From Butyrivibrio sp. M55 (GTDB lineage Bacteria > Bacillota > Clostridia > Lachnospirales > Lachnospiraceae), in contig NZ_FPCD01000003.1 in NCBI RefSeq assembly GCF_900116865.1, positions 1 to 64,000 on the forward strand: a DNA stretch of 64,000 nt, written 5' to 3'. The notes beneath the pieces were generated by a model. The model was given only the letters and a program-made list of their open reading frames with translations. It did not search any database and was not told the origin of the DNA. The position numbers and the translations under genes are program-made. Positions 26,345 to 35,475 of this stretch are shown here, one piece after another; the stretch's first letter is position 1; every line of letters begins with the position of its first letter.

Positions 26345-27078
26345 TACACTTTCCTTTCCCGAGGTGTTCCCTTATCAATCTTATATCCTCGTCCCCAGAC
26401 AGCTATTAAATATCTGGGATCTGTACTGTCATATTCCAATTTCTCTCTTAGATGTCTGATATGAACAGCCACCGTACTTTCGGCGCCTATCATGTTTTCT
26501 TTCCAGACACTTGTATATATTTCTTTTGGAGAAAAAACTTCACCCGGATGAGTCATCAATAGTTTCAATATGTCATATTCCAATGGAGTGAGCGAAACAG
26601 GATTTCCATCCAGCGTTACTTCTTTTGCCTTATCATTTAATTCGATACCGCCGATAGTGATCATGTCTGTATTTGTTATTACTTCCGAAGTCCCTTTAGC
26701 CCCAAGCATTGTATAACGACGAATCTGGGATTTTACTCTCGCCATCAGCTCAACCTGATTAAACGGCTTGGTAACATAGTCATCTGCTCCGACCGTCAGC
26801 CCCACAACTTTATCTGCATCCTCACTTTTGGCAGTGAGCATGATTATAGGCACATTGGATATCTTTCTGATCTCTGCCATTGCAGTTATTCCGTCCATCT
26901 CAGGCATCATCACATCCATAAGGATAAGATGAATGTCATTTCCGATAGGACTCTGCATTATTTCAAGCGCTTCTTTTCCGTTATAAGCTGCCGTAACACT
27001 CATGCCTTCACTTTCAAGGTAGATTCTAAGCGCGGATACGATGTCCTTTTCATCATCACAAATAAGAATATTGTTCAT
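26344..27078 (-). CDS. OmpR-family response regulator
   Basis: A 244-residue protein: an N-terminal receiver with the acidic pair DDEKD, phospho-acceptor Asp in LILMDVMMPEMDG and the Lys in DDYVTKPFN, then a winged-helix DNA-binding domain (LTPLEYDILKLLMTHPGEVF; VAVHIRHLREKLE; VWGRGYKI). It is the partner of the kinase at 23379 and the first gene of the three-gene unit. Targets unknown. Confidence 0.95.
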   Translation of the reverse strand: MNNILICDDEKDIVSALRIYLESEGMSVTAAYNGKEALEIMQSPIGNDIHLILMDVMMPEMDGITAMAEIRKISNVPIIMLTAKSEDADKVVGLTVGADDYVTKPFNQVELMARVKSQIRRYTMLGAKGTSEVITNTDMITIGGIELNDKAKEVTLDGNPVSLTPLEYDILKLLMTHPGEVFSPKEIYTSVWKENMIGAESTVAVHIRHLREKLEYDSTDPRYLIAVWGRGYKIDKGTPRERKV

Positions 27079-27206
27079 TTTTTCTCCCGTATATTTTCAA
27101 TGATTAATCATAGATACATTGTATTGAAAAAATTTTTAAGTTCCAATAGGGGAAATCTTTAAGAATTGTTTAAGATGGGGAATTACGCTTATTTGATCAA
27201 AAAAAG

Positions 27207-27248
27207 AAGGGATAATCAGCTATAAAACACTATAGCAAATTATCCCTT
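27207..27248 (-). terminator. terminator after MFS remnant
   Basis: AAGGGATAATCAGCTATA (27207-27224) pairs with TATAGCAAATTATCCCTT (27231-27248) with two mismatches. On minus the hairpin is followed by TTCTTTTTTT. It insulates the two-component operon from upstream transcription. Confidence 0.8.
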
Positions 27249-27297
27249 TCATAAATGGTCCACTATCCCCGTCCCTTTGGACCATATTGCTTTTCTC

Positions 27298-27618
27298 TTA
27301 TGCTGCTTGAGTCTCATCTTGCTCCGCAGGCATAGACAGTTCTTTTACCTGTTTACTTCTTGAAAGCAACATGCAGCTTGCAAATCCTGTAATGCCGGTA
27401 CACAAGAACATAATTGCCATTCCGGTTCCGTCTGTATTTCCAAGCAAACGTACAATCATAGAAGAAACTTCCGTTCCACTATTTACAAATGGTTCAAAGA
27501 GGTACTCAGACAGCGCGCCGCCCAGCAAGATTCCCATAGGGATTGCAGCAAACTTCATCGCATTCCTTACCGCAAACACTCTGCCCTGTATGTCTTCGCG
27601 CACATTGGTGTATATCAG
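27298..27618 (-). pseudogene. C-terminal remnant of an MFS transporter
   Basis: About 105 residues remain (TNVREDIQGRVFAVRNAMKF, then GILLGGALSEYLFEPF and a final helix), matching the last third of drug-efflux MFS proteins of the macrolide-efflux type. An in-frame stop lies just upstream (TGA, then ITRLIYTNV), so the first eight or so helices are gone. An open frame from 27603 uses GTG but would encode only two helices. No matching upstream part is found in 27620-27740. Confidence 0.75.
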
Positions 27619-27750
27619 TCTTGTTATTCATGTCGTCCCCCTGTTGTCTAAGATGCCTCACTATTGTAGCATCCGATATCTCATCATTCAATTACTGGGG
27701 AAATATCGACAAGTATCCGATTACGCTTTCCTAGCTTTTATGAACCATAT

Positions 27751-28040
27751 CATATGAGTATGCTCAGATTTCACTTCTTAATATGTATTATGTTTCAAAT
27801 TATTACCGAAATTTATCCATCTAAATACACTAATACATATTAAAGTATTGTATATCATATTCTTCATATGTCTTTTTATGCCGAATATAAATGCCCCCAT
27901 TAAGAAAATAGCTTAAAATGCATATTAGAATTCCCAAAGCATCGCCTTTAATATGACTTTCATCCAGAAAAACACTCAACAAACTCAAAAACAGTTCCTT
28001 AAAGACATATTAAACACACTATCATAAAACATTTAATATG
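27751..28040. repeat. 85-bp-period paired inverted-repeat array, copy 1
   Basis: Gene-free AT-rich DNA with left motifs CATATTAAA (or variants) at 27751, 27836, 27921 and 28006, exactly 85 bp apart. Right motifs TTTAATATG (or variants) begin at 27777, 27862, 27947 and 28032, also exactly 85 bp apart. Each left-right pair encloses 17 nt. Taken the other way, 68-nt hairpins form at 27777-27844, 27862-27929 and 27947-28014. The first has a perfect 13-bp stem, TTAATATGTATTA/TAATACATATTAA. Intervals differ entirely in sequence. Not CRISPR: no conserved long repeat. The rest of the 27619-28071 gap shows nothing else. Confidence 0.75.
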
Positions 28041-28071
28041 CTTTCTCATTCAACGTCTTCCCTGCAAGCCC

Positions 28072-29058
28072 TCATCTTGCTCTTATCTTCGCATTTCCAC
28101 TCGAAGTGGCTCCATCTGCAACCTTCTTCGGCATTTTTTGCGCGAGTGAATACTTCCCATGATCTACCAACAGTTTTTCTCGCTCTATGCTAGGTCCGAT
28201 AAATACTGATTGGAAGGGCTCTTCTCCGCCTGTGATCACGTATGAATTGTCGGCGATGTCGAAACGAAGGGCTTCATCGCCCACTTTAACAACGCCTTTG
28301 GCGCGAGCAATATCACCGTAATTCCCCGAAAGCAAGCTCTCGCAAAATCCCACAAATTCACCAATCGCAGGAAATTCGATACATCCAAATGTCATCTGCT
28401 CAAAAGCCTGCTGCCCACTATTATCTTCACCTTCATCCACGCCGGCACCAACTGCGTGCGCTTCCTCATCCGACATAACCTCTGTCCACCAATCCTCACT
28501 CTTGCCATCATGATAGGATTCCGTTATCTTCGCATCGGGATTTATCTCTCTTATCTGCTTCTTTACTTTTTCCAGCTCATCAGAATCCATTCCCTCAGTC
28601 TTTGAGAAAATGACATGACCGGCATTAAGAATCTGATCATTCATAAGCTCCCTGTACTCATGAAGATTTGTGGAAAAAGACTTCGCAGATACTATTACAA
28701 TCGGACTTACGGGAATAATTTTCTCGTACCTGACTTTTTCAAGGCCGGCAAGAATATTGCTCAGTTTGGCAACGCCCGACGGTTCTACGATCAGATACTC
28801 GGGTGCGATTCCCGTTGATACTGTAAGGATTGAGTACAAAAAAGAATCTTTCTTGCTGCAGCAAACACAGCCTTCCATGAACTCAAGAACCTGCATATCC
28901 TTATTATCTGTCGAACCTGAAATTTCGCGGCTGTCCAGATTCGTATCGCCGAATTCATTCTCCAGAACCGCAGTATAGCGCTTAGTATGCTTTAACAACT
29001 CTTTTATAAATGTGGTCTTTCCGGCTCCCAAAAAGCCTGTAACTATCAGTACTTTCAT
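28072..29058 (-). CDS. CobW/COG0523-family GTPase (metal chaperone-like)
   Basis: A 328-residue G3E GTPase. Walker A is GFLGAGKTT (8-16), the metal-binding motif GCVCC holds Cys64, Cys66 and Cys67, and LIVEPSG and FSKTEGMD fill the G3/G4 region. The C-terminal CobW domain follows (MTFGCIEFPAIGEFVGFCES). The family inserts or traffics Zn, Co or Fe; the client is not shown here. A structured leader with a 16-bp palindrome separates its AAGGAG from the ATG, so translation may be controlled. Confidence 0.88.
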   Translation of the reverse strand: MKVLIVTGFLGAGKTTFIKELLKHTKRYTAVLENEFGDTNLDSREISGSTDNKDMQVLEFMEGCVCCSKKDSFLYSILTVSTGIAPEYLIVEPSGVAKLSNILAGLEKVRYEKIIPVSPIVIVSAKSFSTNLHEYRELMNDQILNAGHVIFSKTEGMDSDELEKVKKQIREINPDAKITESYHDGKSEDWWTEVMSDEEAHAVGAGVDEGEDNSGQQAFEQMTFGCIEFPAIGEFVGFCESLLSGNYGDIARAKGVVKVGDEALRFDIADNSYVITGGEEPFQSVFIGPSIEREKLLVDHGKYSLAQKMPKKVADGATSSGNAKIRAR

Positions 29059-29066
29059 ATAATCAT

Positions 29067-29082
29067 CGCCGACGCGTCGGCG
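29067..29082. promoter_or_regulatory. perfect 16-bp GC-rich palindrome before CobW-type gene
   Basis: CGCCGACGCGTCGGCG is its own reverse complement and ends 8 bp before the ATG at 29058. AAGGAG lies on the far side of it, about 28 nt from the ATG. As RNA it would fold between the ribosome site and the start; as DNA it could be an operator. Confidence 0.6.
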
Positions 29083-29085
29083 TAT

Positions 29086-29219
29086 TCTCCTTCTTAATAA
29101 GGGTGTAAGGAACTTCCGCTCTCACTTCGTTCGCCGGAAGACGTTCGAACCAGCCTCGAAAGGACCTCAACAGGTTCTCTCAGCAAGAGCAGTCGCAAAC
29201 TCTAAAAATCTGCGACTGC
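29086..29219 (-). promoter_or_regulatory. structured leader or 3' region between ADH and CobW-type gene
   Basis: On minus, three hairpins occur in order: GCAGTCGCA/TGCGACTGC (29189-29219), GAACC/GGTTC with an inner CCT/AGG (29147-29177) and CTTCCG/CGGAAG (29113-29140). No known riboswitch consensus was recognised: no B12 box, no T-box tail, no intact TPP core. The first hairpin may also terminate the alcohol dehydrogenase transcript. Confidence 0.4.
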
Positions 29220-29246
29220 CCTATATTTTTTAATAAAAAATAATCA

Positions 29247-30326
29247 TTACTCTTTTACGAGCTTTACAACCGGCTTGATAAGATCTGCCGGCTTATCTTT
29301 CATAAGCTGCAATGCTTCGGGTATGTGTTCCCATCCTTCAAATACATGTGTTGAAAGCGGGCTTACATCAAGTCTTCCGGAAGATACCAGTGCTCCCAGT
29401 TTCTCCATACGAAGTCTTCCACCGGGCATAAGTCCTCCGCGGATCTGCTTGTGTCCCATTCCAACACCCCAGTCAGTTCTGGGAATGCTGATATAGTCAC
29501 CGCTTCCGAGGTAGTTAACGTTACCGATAAGTCCGCCGGGCTTAACCGATTTAACTGCCGACTCAAAAGTATCGACATTACCGCCCGCGATAACTACTCT
29601 GTCTACACCTTTTCCGCCTGTCAATTCCATAACCTGATCTTCGATAGATCCGTTTTTATAATTGATAAAGTCGGTTGCACCGTACTTTTTAGCTGCTTCG
29701 ACACATTTAGGACGTGTTCCTACAGCAATGATTCTTGATGCACCACGTAGTGACGCTCCCGCCACACTCATAAGTCCTACAGGTCCGATACCGATTACAA
29801 GAACGGTATCACCAAACTGAACGTCTGCAAGCTCTACTCCGTGGAATCCTGTGGGAACCATATCAGAAAGCATACATGCATCTACAATATTGATGTTTTC
29901 CGGCATATGTGCAAGGTTTCCGTCCGCATCATTAACGTGGAAAAACTCAGAATCCAAGCCATCCTTAAAGTTGGAGAACTTCCATCCTGCAAGCATTCCA
30001 CCTGAATGCATGGAATATCCGGCCTGAGCCTCAAGCGAACTCCAATCGGGTGTGATAGCAGGTACCAAAACTCTGTCACCGGGCTTAAAGTCCTTAACAA
30101 GTTCACCTACTTCCACAACTTCCGCACAACCTTCATGACCAAGGATCATGTTATGACGATCACCAACAGCACCTTCCCATACTGTATGTACATCTGAAGT
30201 ACATATTGCAATGGCAAGCGGTTTGCAGATTGCATCGAGCGGTCCACACTTCGGAACGTCTTTTGTAATCCATCCAACCTCACCGATCTTAAGCATTGCA
30301 AAACCCTTCATTGTCTTCTGCTCCAT
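29247..30326 (-). CDS. zinc-dependent secondary alcohol dehydrogenase (TbADH-like)
   Basis: A 359-residue MDR enzyme that can be aligned by eye with Thermoanaerobacter brockii ADH along its whole length (MKGFAML; HNMILGHEG; GDRVLVPAITPDW; SGGMLAGWKFSN; EFFHVNDADGNLAHMP). Catalytic zinc ligands are present: Cys in AICTSD, His in LGHEG and Asp in CMLSDM. The Rossmann motif is GIGPVG with GTRPKC after it, fitting NADP preference. It interconverts secondary alcohols and ketones or aldehydes in fermentation. GGAGG lies 10 nt before the ATG at 30326. Confidence 0.93.
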   Translation of the reverse strand: MEQKTMKGFAMLKIGEVGWITKDVPKCGPLDAICKPLAIAICTSDVHTVWEGAVGDRHNMILGHEGCAEVVEVGELVKDFKPGDRVLVPAITPDWSSLEAQAGYSMHSGGMLAGWKFSNFKDGLDSEFFHVNDADGNLAHMPENINIVDACMLSDMVPTGFHGVELADVQFGDTVLVIGIGPVGLMSVAGASLRGASRIIAVGTRPKCVEAAKKYGATDFINYKNGSIEDQVMELTGGKGVDRVVIAGGNVDTFESAVKSVKPGGLIGNVNYLGSGDYISIPRTDWGVGMGHKQIRGGLMPGGRLRMEKLGALVSSGRLDVSPLSTHVFEGWEHIPEALQLMKDKPADLIKPVVKLVKE

Positions 30327-30463
30327 AAGATGTTCTCCTCCTTTATTAAATTATGCAAAATTGAGTGTTGATATCATCTTATATGAAAAATGCACATACA
30401 GTCAATCATTATCCGTATATTTATGTGCACTTTTCTGTATTTTTAAAAAAGAGCCCACAAAAA

Positions 30464-30491
30464 AAGGAAGCTCTTTTCACAAAGCTTCCTT
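30464..30491 (-). terminator. rho-independent terminator
   Basis: AAGGAAGCT pairs with AGCTTCCTT over 9 bp, followed on minus by a run of seven T. It ends the lipoprotein gene that stops at 30535. Confidence 0.85.
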
Positions 30492-30534
30492 CTACTACCA
30501 TTTCTTTTTTATAAAAAAGTATAACCTCAGGCCG

Positions 30535-31059
30535 TCAGTTACCCAGCGCAGTGTTAAGCACATCAGCGACGCTCCTGTATTTCTTATTCGCCTTATCTCT
30601 GCCAAAGCCTGCATTATGCCCGCCGGCCAAATGCTTTATCATATCCGTCTTTATCTCTATATAGCTGCTGCCTGAATCGGCTGCCATCTCGGAATCTGAC
30701 ACTTCACCGGGCAAATAGATAAACTCCGTCTCATTCACTACGCTTTGGAGCTTCTCCCAGTCCTGTTCGGTTATCTGCTGCCTTTCGCTTGAAAATCCCC
30801 CTTCAGGGAATTTGCCTTCAAAGAGCTCCTTGATATCAAGATCATCGGTTGCTCTTATCAAATAATGTATCACCGAACAATCCGATGACACCACATACAT
30901 ATCGATATCCTGGCCGTCCACCGGGCAAACAACGTAGCTCACCTTGCTAAGATAAAGATCTTCCGCTCCGCCGTTCCCACATCCTGCGAACAAAAACGCG
31001 CATGCTACCGATATAAGAAGCATTGTAATGATATACTTCTTTTTTACTGTCCTATACAT
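30535..31059 (-). CDS. lipoprotein of unknown function
   Basis: A 174-residue lipoprotein with signal IITMLLISVACAFLFAGC. The mature part contains YVVCPVDGQDIDMYVVSSD and a C-terminal HNAGFGRDKANKKYRSVADV segment. I do not recognise a family. The start at 31059 is preferred because AAAGGGTG lies upstream and it yields a normal signal peptide. It is monocistronic, with its own terminator at 30464. Confidence 0.7.
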   Translation of the reverse strand: MYRTVKKKYIITMLLISVACAFLFAGCGNGGAEDLYLSKVSYVVCPVDGQDIDMYVVSSDCSVIHYLIRATDDLDIKELFEGKFPEGGFSSERQQITEQDWEKLQSVVNETEFIYLPGEVSDSEMAADSGSSYIEIKTDMIKHLAGGHNAGFGRDKANKKYRSVADVLNTALGN

Positions 31060-31150
31060 AATTTCACCCTTTCCATTAACCAATAAGCCGGTTCCCCTAC
31101 CGTTATTCGCTTATTTTTTTACTATTCTGAACACCCATATATTTCGGCAA

Positions 31151-32173
31151 TTATGTGACCATTCTGTATAGTTCTATTTTTCTCAAAAAATATTTTGCCA
31201 ATATGTAAAGCGGCACACTAATAAAGAAAAATGCAACAATAAACGATAATACAAATACAAGATCCTGAGGCATAGTTATCCTTTTTATTACGAACAAAAG
31301 AAGCATATGGCCCACGTATATATCCAAAGTATAGCTTCCCATCCGGTACAGTATATCAAAAATTCTGAATCCGGCAATAAAACGGCTCACAAAGTATATC
31401 GTAGTCATACCCAAAAGTCCGCATGCCCAGACAGAAAGTTCAATCCCAAACGTCTTAAGCGAAAATGGCATATCGTCAAAGCCGTAGACCAGGTCCGTTG
31501 AATACCATCCGGAAGACAGAACCGTAACCGCTATCCATCCTACAAGGCAAAAGATAAATATCGCCCCCCGCATTTTCGGCTTGATCGTTCCAATCTTAGG
31601 GAGCACATCATATTCGCCGCATACATATCCCAGAAGTAAAAAGCCATACAGCCATTTAATTTTCCACATACAGAAAATTTCCGTAGTGCAAAAGACAATC
31701 AAAAGCGCCCATATACCTATATTCAAAGCCGCTCTCAGTGCCTTCTTGTCCGTCACTTTGTGAATCAGTATAAAAAGCATATGTGCAAAAAAGAGCTGAA
31801 TAAAAAACCACACACTTCTTGCATATATAAATATCTGCACGGCGTCATCCATGAGAATGCCCATATCCATGCCTTTTCCCGCTACTGTTACCACAGCGTT
31901 TGCCATAAAGGCGACGAATGACCATGTAATATACGGAACGATCAATCGCAAGCACTTCTTTTTCACAAGCTCTTTTTCCGAATACTTCTTAAGTTCCTTA
32001 TACAGGAAAAATCCGCTCACAAAATAGAAGATCGGCATGTGCACAAAGCTGATAAAACCCGAATACACTCCTACTGTATTTGAAGCTACATGACCATAAA
32101 CAACCATGATGATCGCTATAGCTTTATATATATCCATTTCTCTTAATCTGTTTGTTGCTATCTGTTCTTTCAT
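31151..32173 (-). CDS. acyltransferase 3 family membrane protein
   Basis: A 340-residue protein with about ten transmembrane helices. The family start is clear: REMDIYKAIAIIMVVYGHV with the catalytic-type His, then FVHMPIFYFVSGFFLYKE. Such enzymes transfer acyl groups such as acetyl or succinyl to cell-surface polysaccharides or lipids. The substrate is unknown, and no glycan biosynthesis genes are adjacent. Confidence 0.88.
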   Translation of the reverse strand: MKEQIATNRLREMDIYKAIAIIMVVYGHVASNTVGVYSGFISFVHMPIFYFVSGFFLYKELKKYSEKELVKKKCLRLIVPYITWSFVAFMANAVVTVAGKGMDMGILMDDAVQIFIYARSVWFFIQLFFAHMLFILIHKVTDKKALRAALNIGIWALLIVFCTTEIFCMWKIKWLYGFLLLGYVCGEYDVLPKIGTIKPKMRGAIFIFCLVGWIAVTVLSSGWYSTDLVYGFDDMPFSLKTFGIELSVWACGLLGMTTIYFVSRFIAGFRIFDILYRMGSYTLDIYVGHMLLLFVIKRITMPQDLVFVLSFIVAFFFISVPLYILAKYFLRKIELYRMVT

Positions 32174-32289
32174 TGGTACTTCTTGTTACTTTTTTGTTGC
32201 ACTATAATATGCAGATTATTCTATCACCCCCGCATCTCATATTCATTAAAATTTTTATGAACATTCTATCAAATATTATGCATATCTTG

Positions 32290-34680
32290 TTATTTCATAA
32301 TGCGGATATCCGTAATTGCGACTTCATCACCCGTAAGTGCCACATAAACTTCATCATATTCACCATGGAAGGTGGTCGTATTTTCTATGGCAATACCAAG
32401 ATTTTCCGTCTTCGTTGTAATCTTATTTCCATGTCTTTCAAAGAGCACAAAACAGTCTATGCCATCTTTCGTCGCTTCTTTCCACTCATCCCAGCCTTTG
32501 AAATTCTCATTTTTCTTCATAAATACTTTATTTTCCGCAATGTCTTCATCACCCGACACTTCGCCGTTTATCTTTATCATTGCGTATTCACGATATCCCT
32601 CGCCGCCAACTTTTCCGTCCGAGGAATAAAAAAGCAAAATATAAGGGCAATGCCACACAAGATTGGCTGACGGAAGGCTCATGGAATGGAAATAAAGCCT
32701 TACCTCGTCTTCAAGCTCTATTCCTTCCGTCGATGCAGACCTTGTCCTGTCAATCTGGATATTCGGAAGATCCGACTCGATACGATCTGTATATCTTATG
32801 ACATCTGAAATTCGCTCTATATCACCTTCGCCGATTTTTTTGCCGGTCTCTTCAACAATAATATTTTTTATATGACAATTCTCACCCGTAATGCCGATAT
32901 ATGCCTCTTTGGTATTGTCGGGAAGAGAGATAACCGCCTTGACCTTGTGATTCATGTACTTCATCTCAAGCGTTATGTGATCGTCATATTTGGCCATTCC
33001 TATCTCATACTGCCCTTTTTTCTTATCTTTATTTACAGCCCTTCTCTTTTTCTTTTTTTCCGGAATCTCAACAATTTCAATCTTCATATTCCTGGCCGCA
33101 GTGGAAACATAATGTCCGTCCGGCCAGATTTCTCCGTACTCCAGATATCTGTATGCGTTTATTGCTTTTATGCTCTTATGAAATCGCTTGTCATAGGAAT
33201 CAAACAAAATAATCGAAGGCGATGAATACTCCCCTTCCTTAAGTTCAAGCTGATCGCAGTCAAAATATATCTTTTTAACAACATCGGTTATATGAACCCC
33301 AAGCGTAACCTGCTCCTTGTATTCCTTGCAGACAATCTCCGATTCCATAACCCTTTCATCTTTTTTATTAGAGTTTTCTCTATCCATTATATGGAGCATT
33401 ATCTTGGAAAAGACAGGATCGAACTGCGTTCCGGACATCTCAACAAATTCCTGCCTTACCATGATATACGGAAGCGGTTCACGATATCTTTTATTCGAGG
33501 TCATGGAGACATACGCATCCGCAACTGCAATGATCCTTGCAACATCGGGAATTTCTTCTCCCTTAAGCCCCTCGGGATAACCACTGCCGTCATACTTTTC
33601 ATTACTGTAAAGAACTCCGTCCCGCAGATACGGATATTCCTTGATATCTGCCAAGATCTCGCCGCTTATTATCGGCTTCTTTTTAAGTATCTTTTGTTCA
33701 TCCTCTGTAAGATTTTTCTGCTTCTCAATAATACTGTCAGGAATACCTACCATGCCTATATCGTGTAGAAGCGCTGCATAGTACACGCCTTCACACTTCT
33801 GTTCATCCATGCCCGAGCGCATTGCGATCTCTTTTGCAATATCGGCAACTCTCTGGGAATGGCCTTGTGCATATTCGTCTTTATTTTCTATTGCTTTTAC
33901 AAGAGCTGATGTTGTCTGGTCAAACAGACGCTTCATGCGCTTCTCTCCGTCCTTCAGCTCTCCTATCTCGATCTTGTGTGCCCTTATTACCGCACGGTTT
34001 ACATCAATATAGCTAAATACATACAAGAAGATCGCAACCAGAACCATGAAAATATCAACAATAGATATTCCAAACGCAAATATCTGAATAATTCCCGCTA
34101 TGATAGGCGCAAATATGCAGGTCACGATAGAAACGCGTGCCAGTCTGCTTATAGCCTTTCTAAACTGCATTATGACCGTGAACTGTATAATCGGACAGGA
34201 CACAGGCATAAGATAGCACAGCAAAAAGAGCGGACCTCTGTGATAAAAATTGTTCTCATCAAAGTAGTAATACATTTTGGTAAACTGCGAGATTACTACA
34301 AGCACTATCTCAACGACCGACGCTATATTTACAAATTTAAGCCTTTTGAGCACAGTTTTTTGATTTGCCTCAACCCTCAAAAGATCTGTAATGTAAAGAT
34401 TCAGTCCCATAATAACCGCAGGAGTCATCGCAAACACAAGGAAATTACTTACTCTGACCATAACATATCCGGTCCTTGTCACATTCCCGGAATACACGTA
34501 CGACAAACGATCGAAGAAAAGAAGAATTGCTGCACTGGCTTCTACCATAAAGATTATCAATCTTCTTTTTTTCTCCAGAAACTGCGTAAAGAACAACAGA
34601 AATGCAAATGCCATACACGTAGAGGAAAGGCCCAGCATAATATCCAGTTGATACTTCTCTATAATCTCAAACATTTCCAC
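32290..34680 (-). CDS. membrane HD-GYP cyclic-di-GMP phosphodiesterase with C-terminal beta domains
   Basis: A 796-residue protein: seven hydrophobic helices at the N-terminus (about 10-235), a short coiled linker, then an HD-GYP domain (AQGHSQRVADIAKEIA; LLHDIGMVGIPD; NEKYDGSGYPEGL; ARIIAVADAYVSMTS). A long beta-rich C-terminal region (about 450-796) has no recognised family and a VEIPEKKKKRRAVNKDKKKG basic segment. The HD and GYP residues are intact, so cyclic-di-GMP hydrolysis is likely. Last gene of a four-gene signalling block; it starts 12 bp after the receiver gene. Confidence 0.88.
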   Translation of the reverse strand: MEMFEIIEKYQLDIMLGLSSTCMAFAFLLFFTQFLEKKRRLIIFMVEASAAILLFFDRLSYVYSGNVTRTGYVMVRVSNFLVFAMTPAVIMGLNLYITDLLRVEANQKTVLKRLKFVNIASVVEIVLVVISQFTKMYYYFDENNFYHRGPLFLLCYLMPVSCPIIQFTVIMQFRKAISRLARVSIVTCIFAPIIAGIIQIFAFGISIVDIFMVLVAIFLYVFSYIDVNRAVIRAHKIEIGELKDGEKRMKRLFDQTTSALVKAIENKDEYAQGHSQRVADIAKEIAMRSGMDEQKCEGVYYAALLHDIGMVGIPDSIIEKQKNLTEDEQKILKKKPIISGEILADIKEYPYLRDGVLYSNEKYDGSGYPEGLKGEEIPDVARIIAVADAYVSMTSNKRYREPLPYIMVRQEFVEMSGTQFDPVFSKIMLHIMDRENSNKKDERVMESEIVCKEYKEQVTLGVHITDVVKKIYFDCDQLELKEGEYSSPSIILFDSYDKRFHKSIKAINAYRYLEYGEIWPDGHYVSTAARNMKIEIVEIPEKKKKRRAVNKDKKKGQYEIGMAKYDDHITLEMKYMNHKVKAVISLPDNTKEAYIGITGENCHIKNIIVEETGKKIGEGDIERISDVIRYTDRIESDLPNIQIDRTRSASTEGIELEDEVRLYFHSMSLPSANLVWHCPYILLFYSSDGKVGGEGYREYAMIKINGEVSGDEDIAENKVFMKKNENFKGWDEWKEATKDGIDCFVLFERHGNKITTKTENLGIAIENTTTFHGEYDEVYVALTGDEVAITDIRIMK

Positions 34681-34692
34681 CTGCTCCTTGTA

Positions 34693-35466
34693 CTATACTC
34701 CATGCAGAACAAAAAACTCTTTAAGCTTTTCCAAGAGCTCCTCTTTCTTTATATTCTTCAAAAAATATCCCTCAGGCCTAAGTTCGACAACCGCCATAAC
34801 GCTTTCCTTATCGCTTTTTCCCGTAAGGAAAATAACAGGTATCGAAGATGTCTCCGGATCGCTCCTTAACATCTCAAGAACCTGCGGCCCGCTTGTTACC
34901 GGCATCTCATGATCCAGAAGTATCAGATCCACCTTGCTTTTGCCAAGATACTTGATAGCCTGAAGCCCTGAATTAGCCATAAATACTCTGTAGGTATCTT
35001 TCAGCCACTGTCTTACAAGAGAAAGATACTGCGGATCGTCATCAACGATCAGTATGCTCTTCCTGTACTCTCCCGATTCGGATTTATCAAAAAATTCCCT
35101 TATGGCTTTAATGAATTCATCATTATTGACGGGTCTTGAAAATGTCTTGTACAGCAGATCCCCGCTTAAATGCTTCGCTGTATTGTTAAGGTCTATCTGC
35201 TCGCCTATAAGGATCAGCTTACTGCCGTTTTCTTCCATGGTATCGATCAGGAAGTGCAGTGCATCTTCTCTGGGATTGACCTCTTCATCCATATAGAGGA
35301 TGTACAGCGATATGTCTTCTCCCGAAGCATTGAGGGCATCGACGGTAAAAGGGACAAACGCGCACTCAAGCCCAATTGCCTGTACCTTCTCGATAATGGC
35401 TCTCAAAATAAATGTCTCTTTTTCTCCGGTGAATATGATTTTTTTGCCTGATATGATTTTTCCCAT
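34693..35466 (-). CDS. receiver-domain protein (two tandem REC-like halves)
   Basis: A 257-residue protein. The C-terminal half (about 125-257) is a clear receiver: SILIVDDDPQYLSL, phospho-Asp in LILLDHEMPVTSG, then VIFLTGKSDK and a Lys near GYFLKN. The N-terminal half (about 1-115) has the same secondary-structure rhythm (KIIFTGEKETFILRAI; LYILYMDEEV) but no phospho-acceptor, so it looks like a degenerate receiver. No output domain. It lies between the hybrid kinase and the HD-GYP gene, and is probably a phosphorelay partner of one of them. Confidence 0.85.
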   Translation of the reverse strand: MGKIISGKKIIFTGEKETFILRAIIEKVQAIGLECAFVPFTVDALNASGEDISLYILYMDEEVNPREDALHFLIDTMEENGSKLILIGEQIDLNNTAKHLSGDLLYKTFSRPVNNDEFIKAIREFFDKSESGEYRKSILIVDDDPQYLSLVRQWLKDTYRVFMANSGLQAIKYLGKSKVDLILLDHEMPVTSGPQVLEMLRSDPETSSIPVIFLTGKSDKESVMAVVELRPEGYFLKNIKKEELLEKLKEFFVLHGV

Positions 35467-35475
35467 CTTGCTCCT

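Noticed and set aside
27751..28040. CRISPR array or TIGR-type guide array
   Set aside because: No conserved long direct repeat, no Cas or Nop-domain (Tas) gene, and the period of 85 bp with paired 9-mers does not match either type.
29086..29219. Cobalamin, TPP or T-box riboswitch before the CobW-type gene
   Set aside because: The B12 box, TPP core and T-box GGGTGG tail are absent; only generic hairpins are seen.
33976..34869. Long plus-strand frame opposite the HD-GYP and receiver genes
   Set aside because: It is a basic, Tyr/His/Lys-rich shadow of well-supported minus-strand genes.
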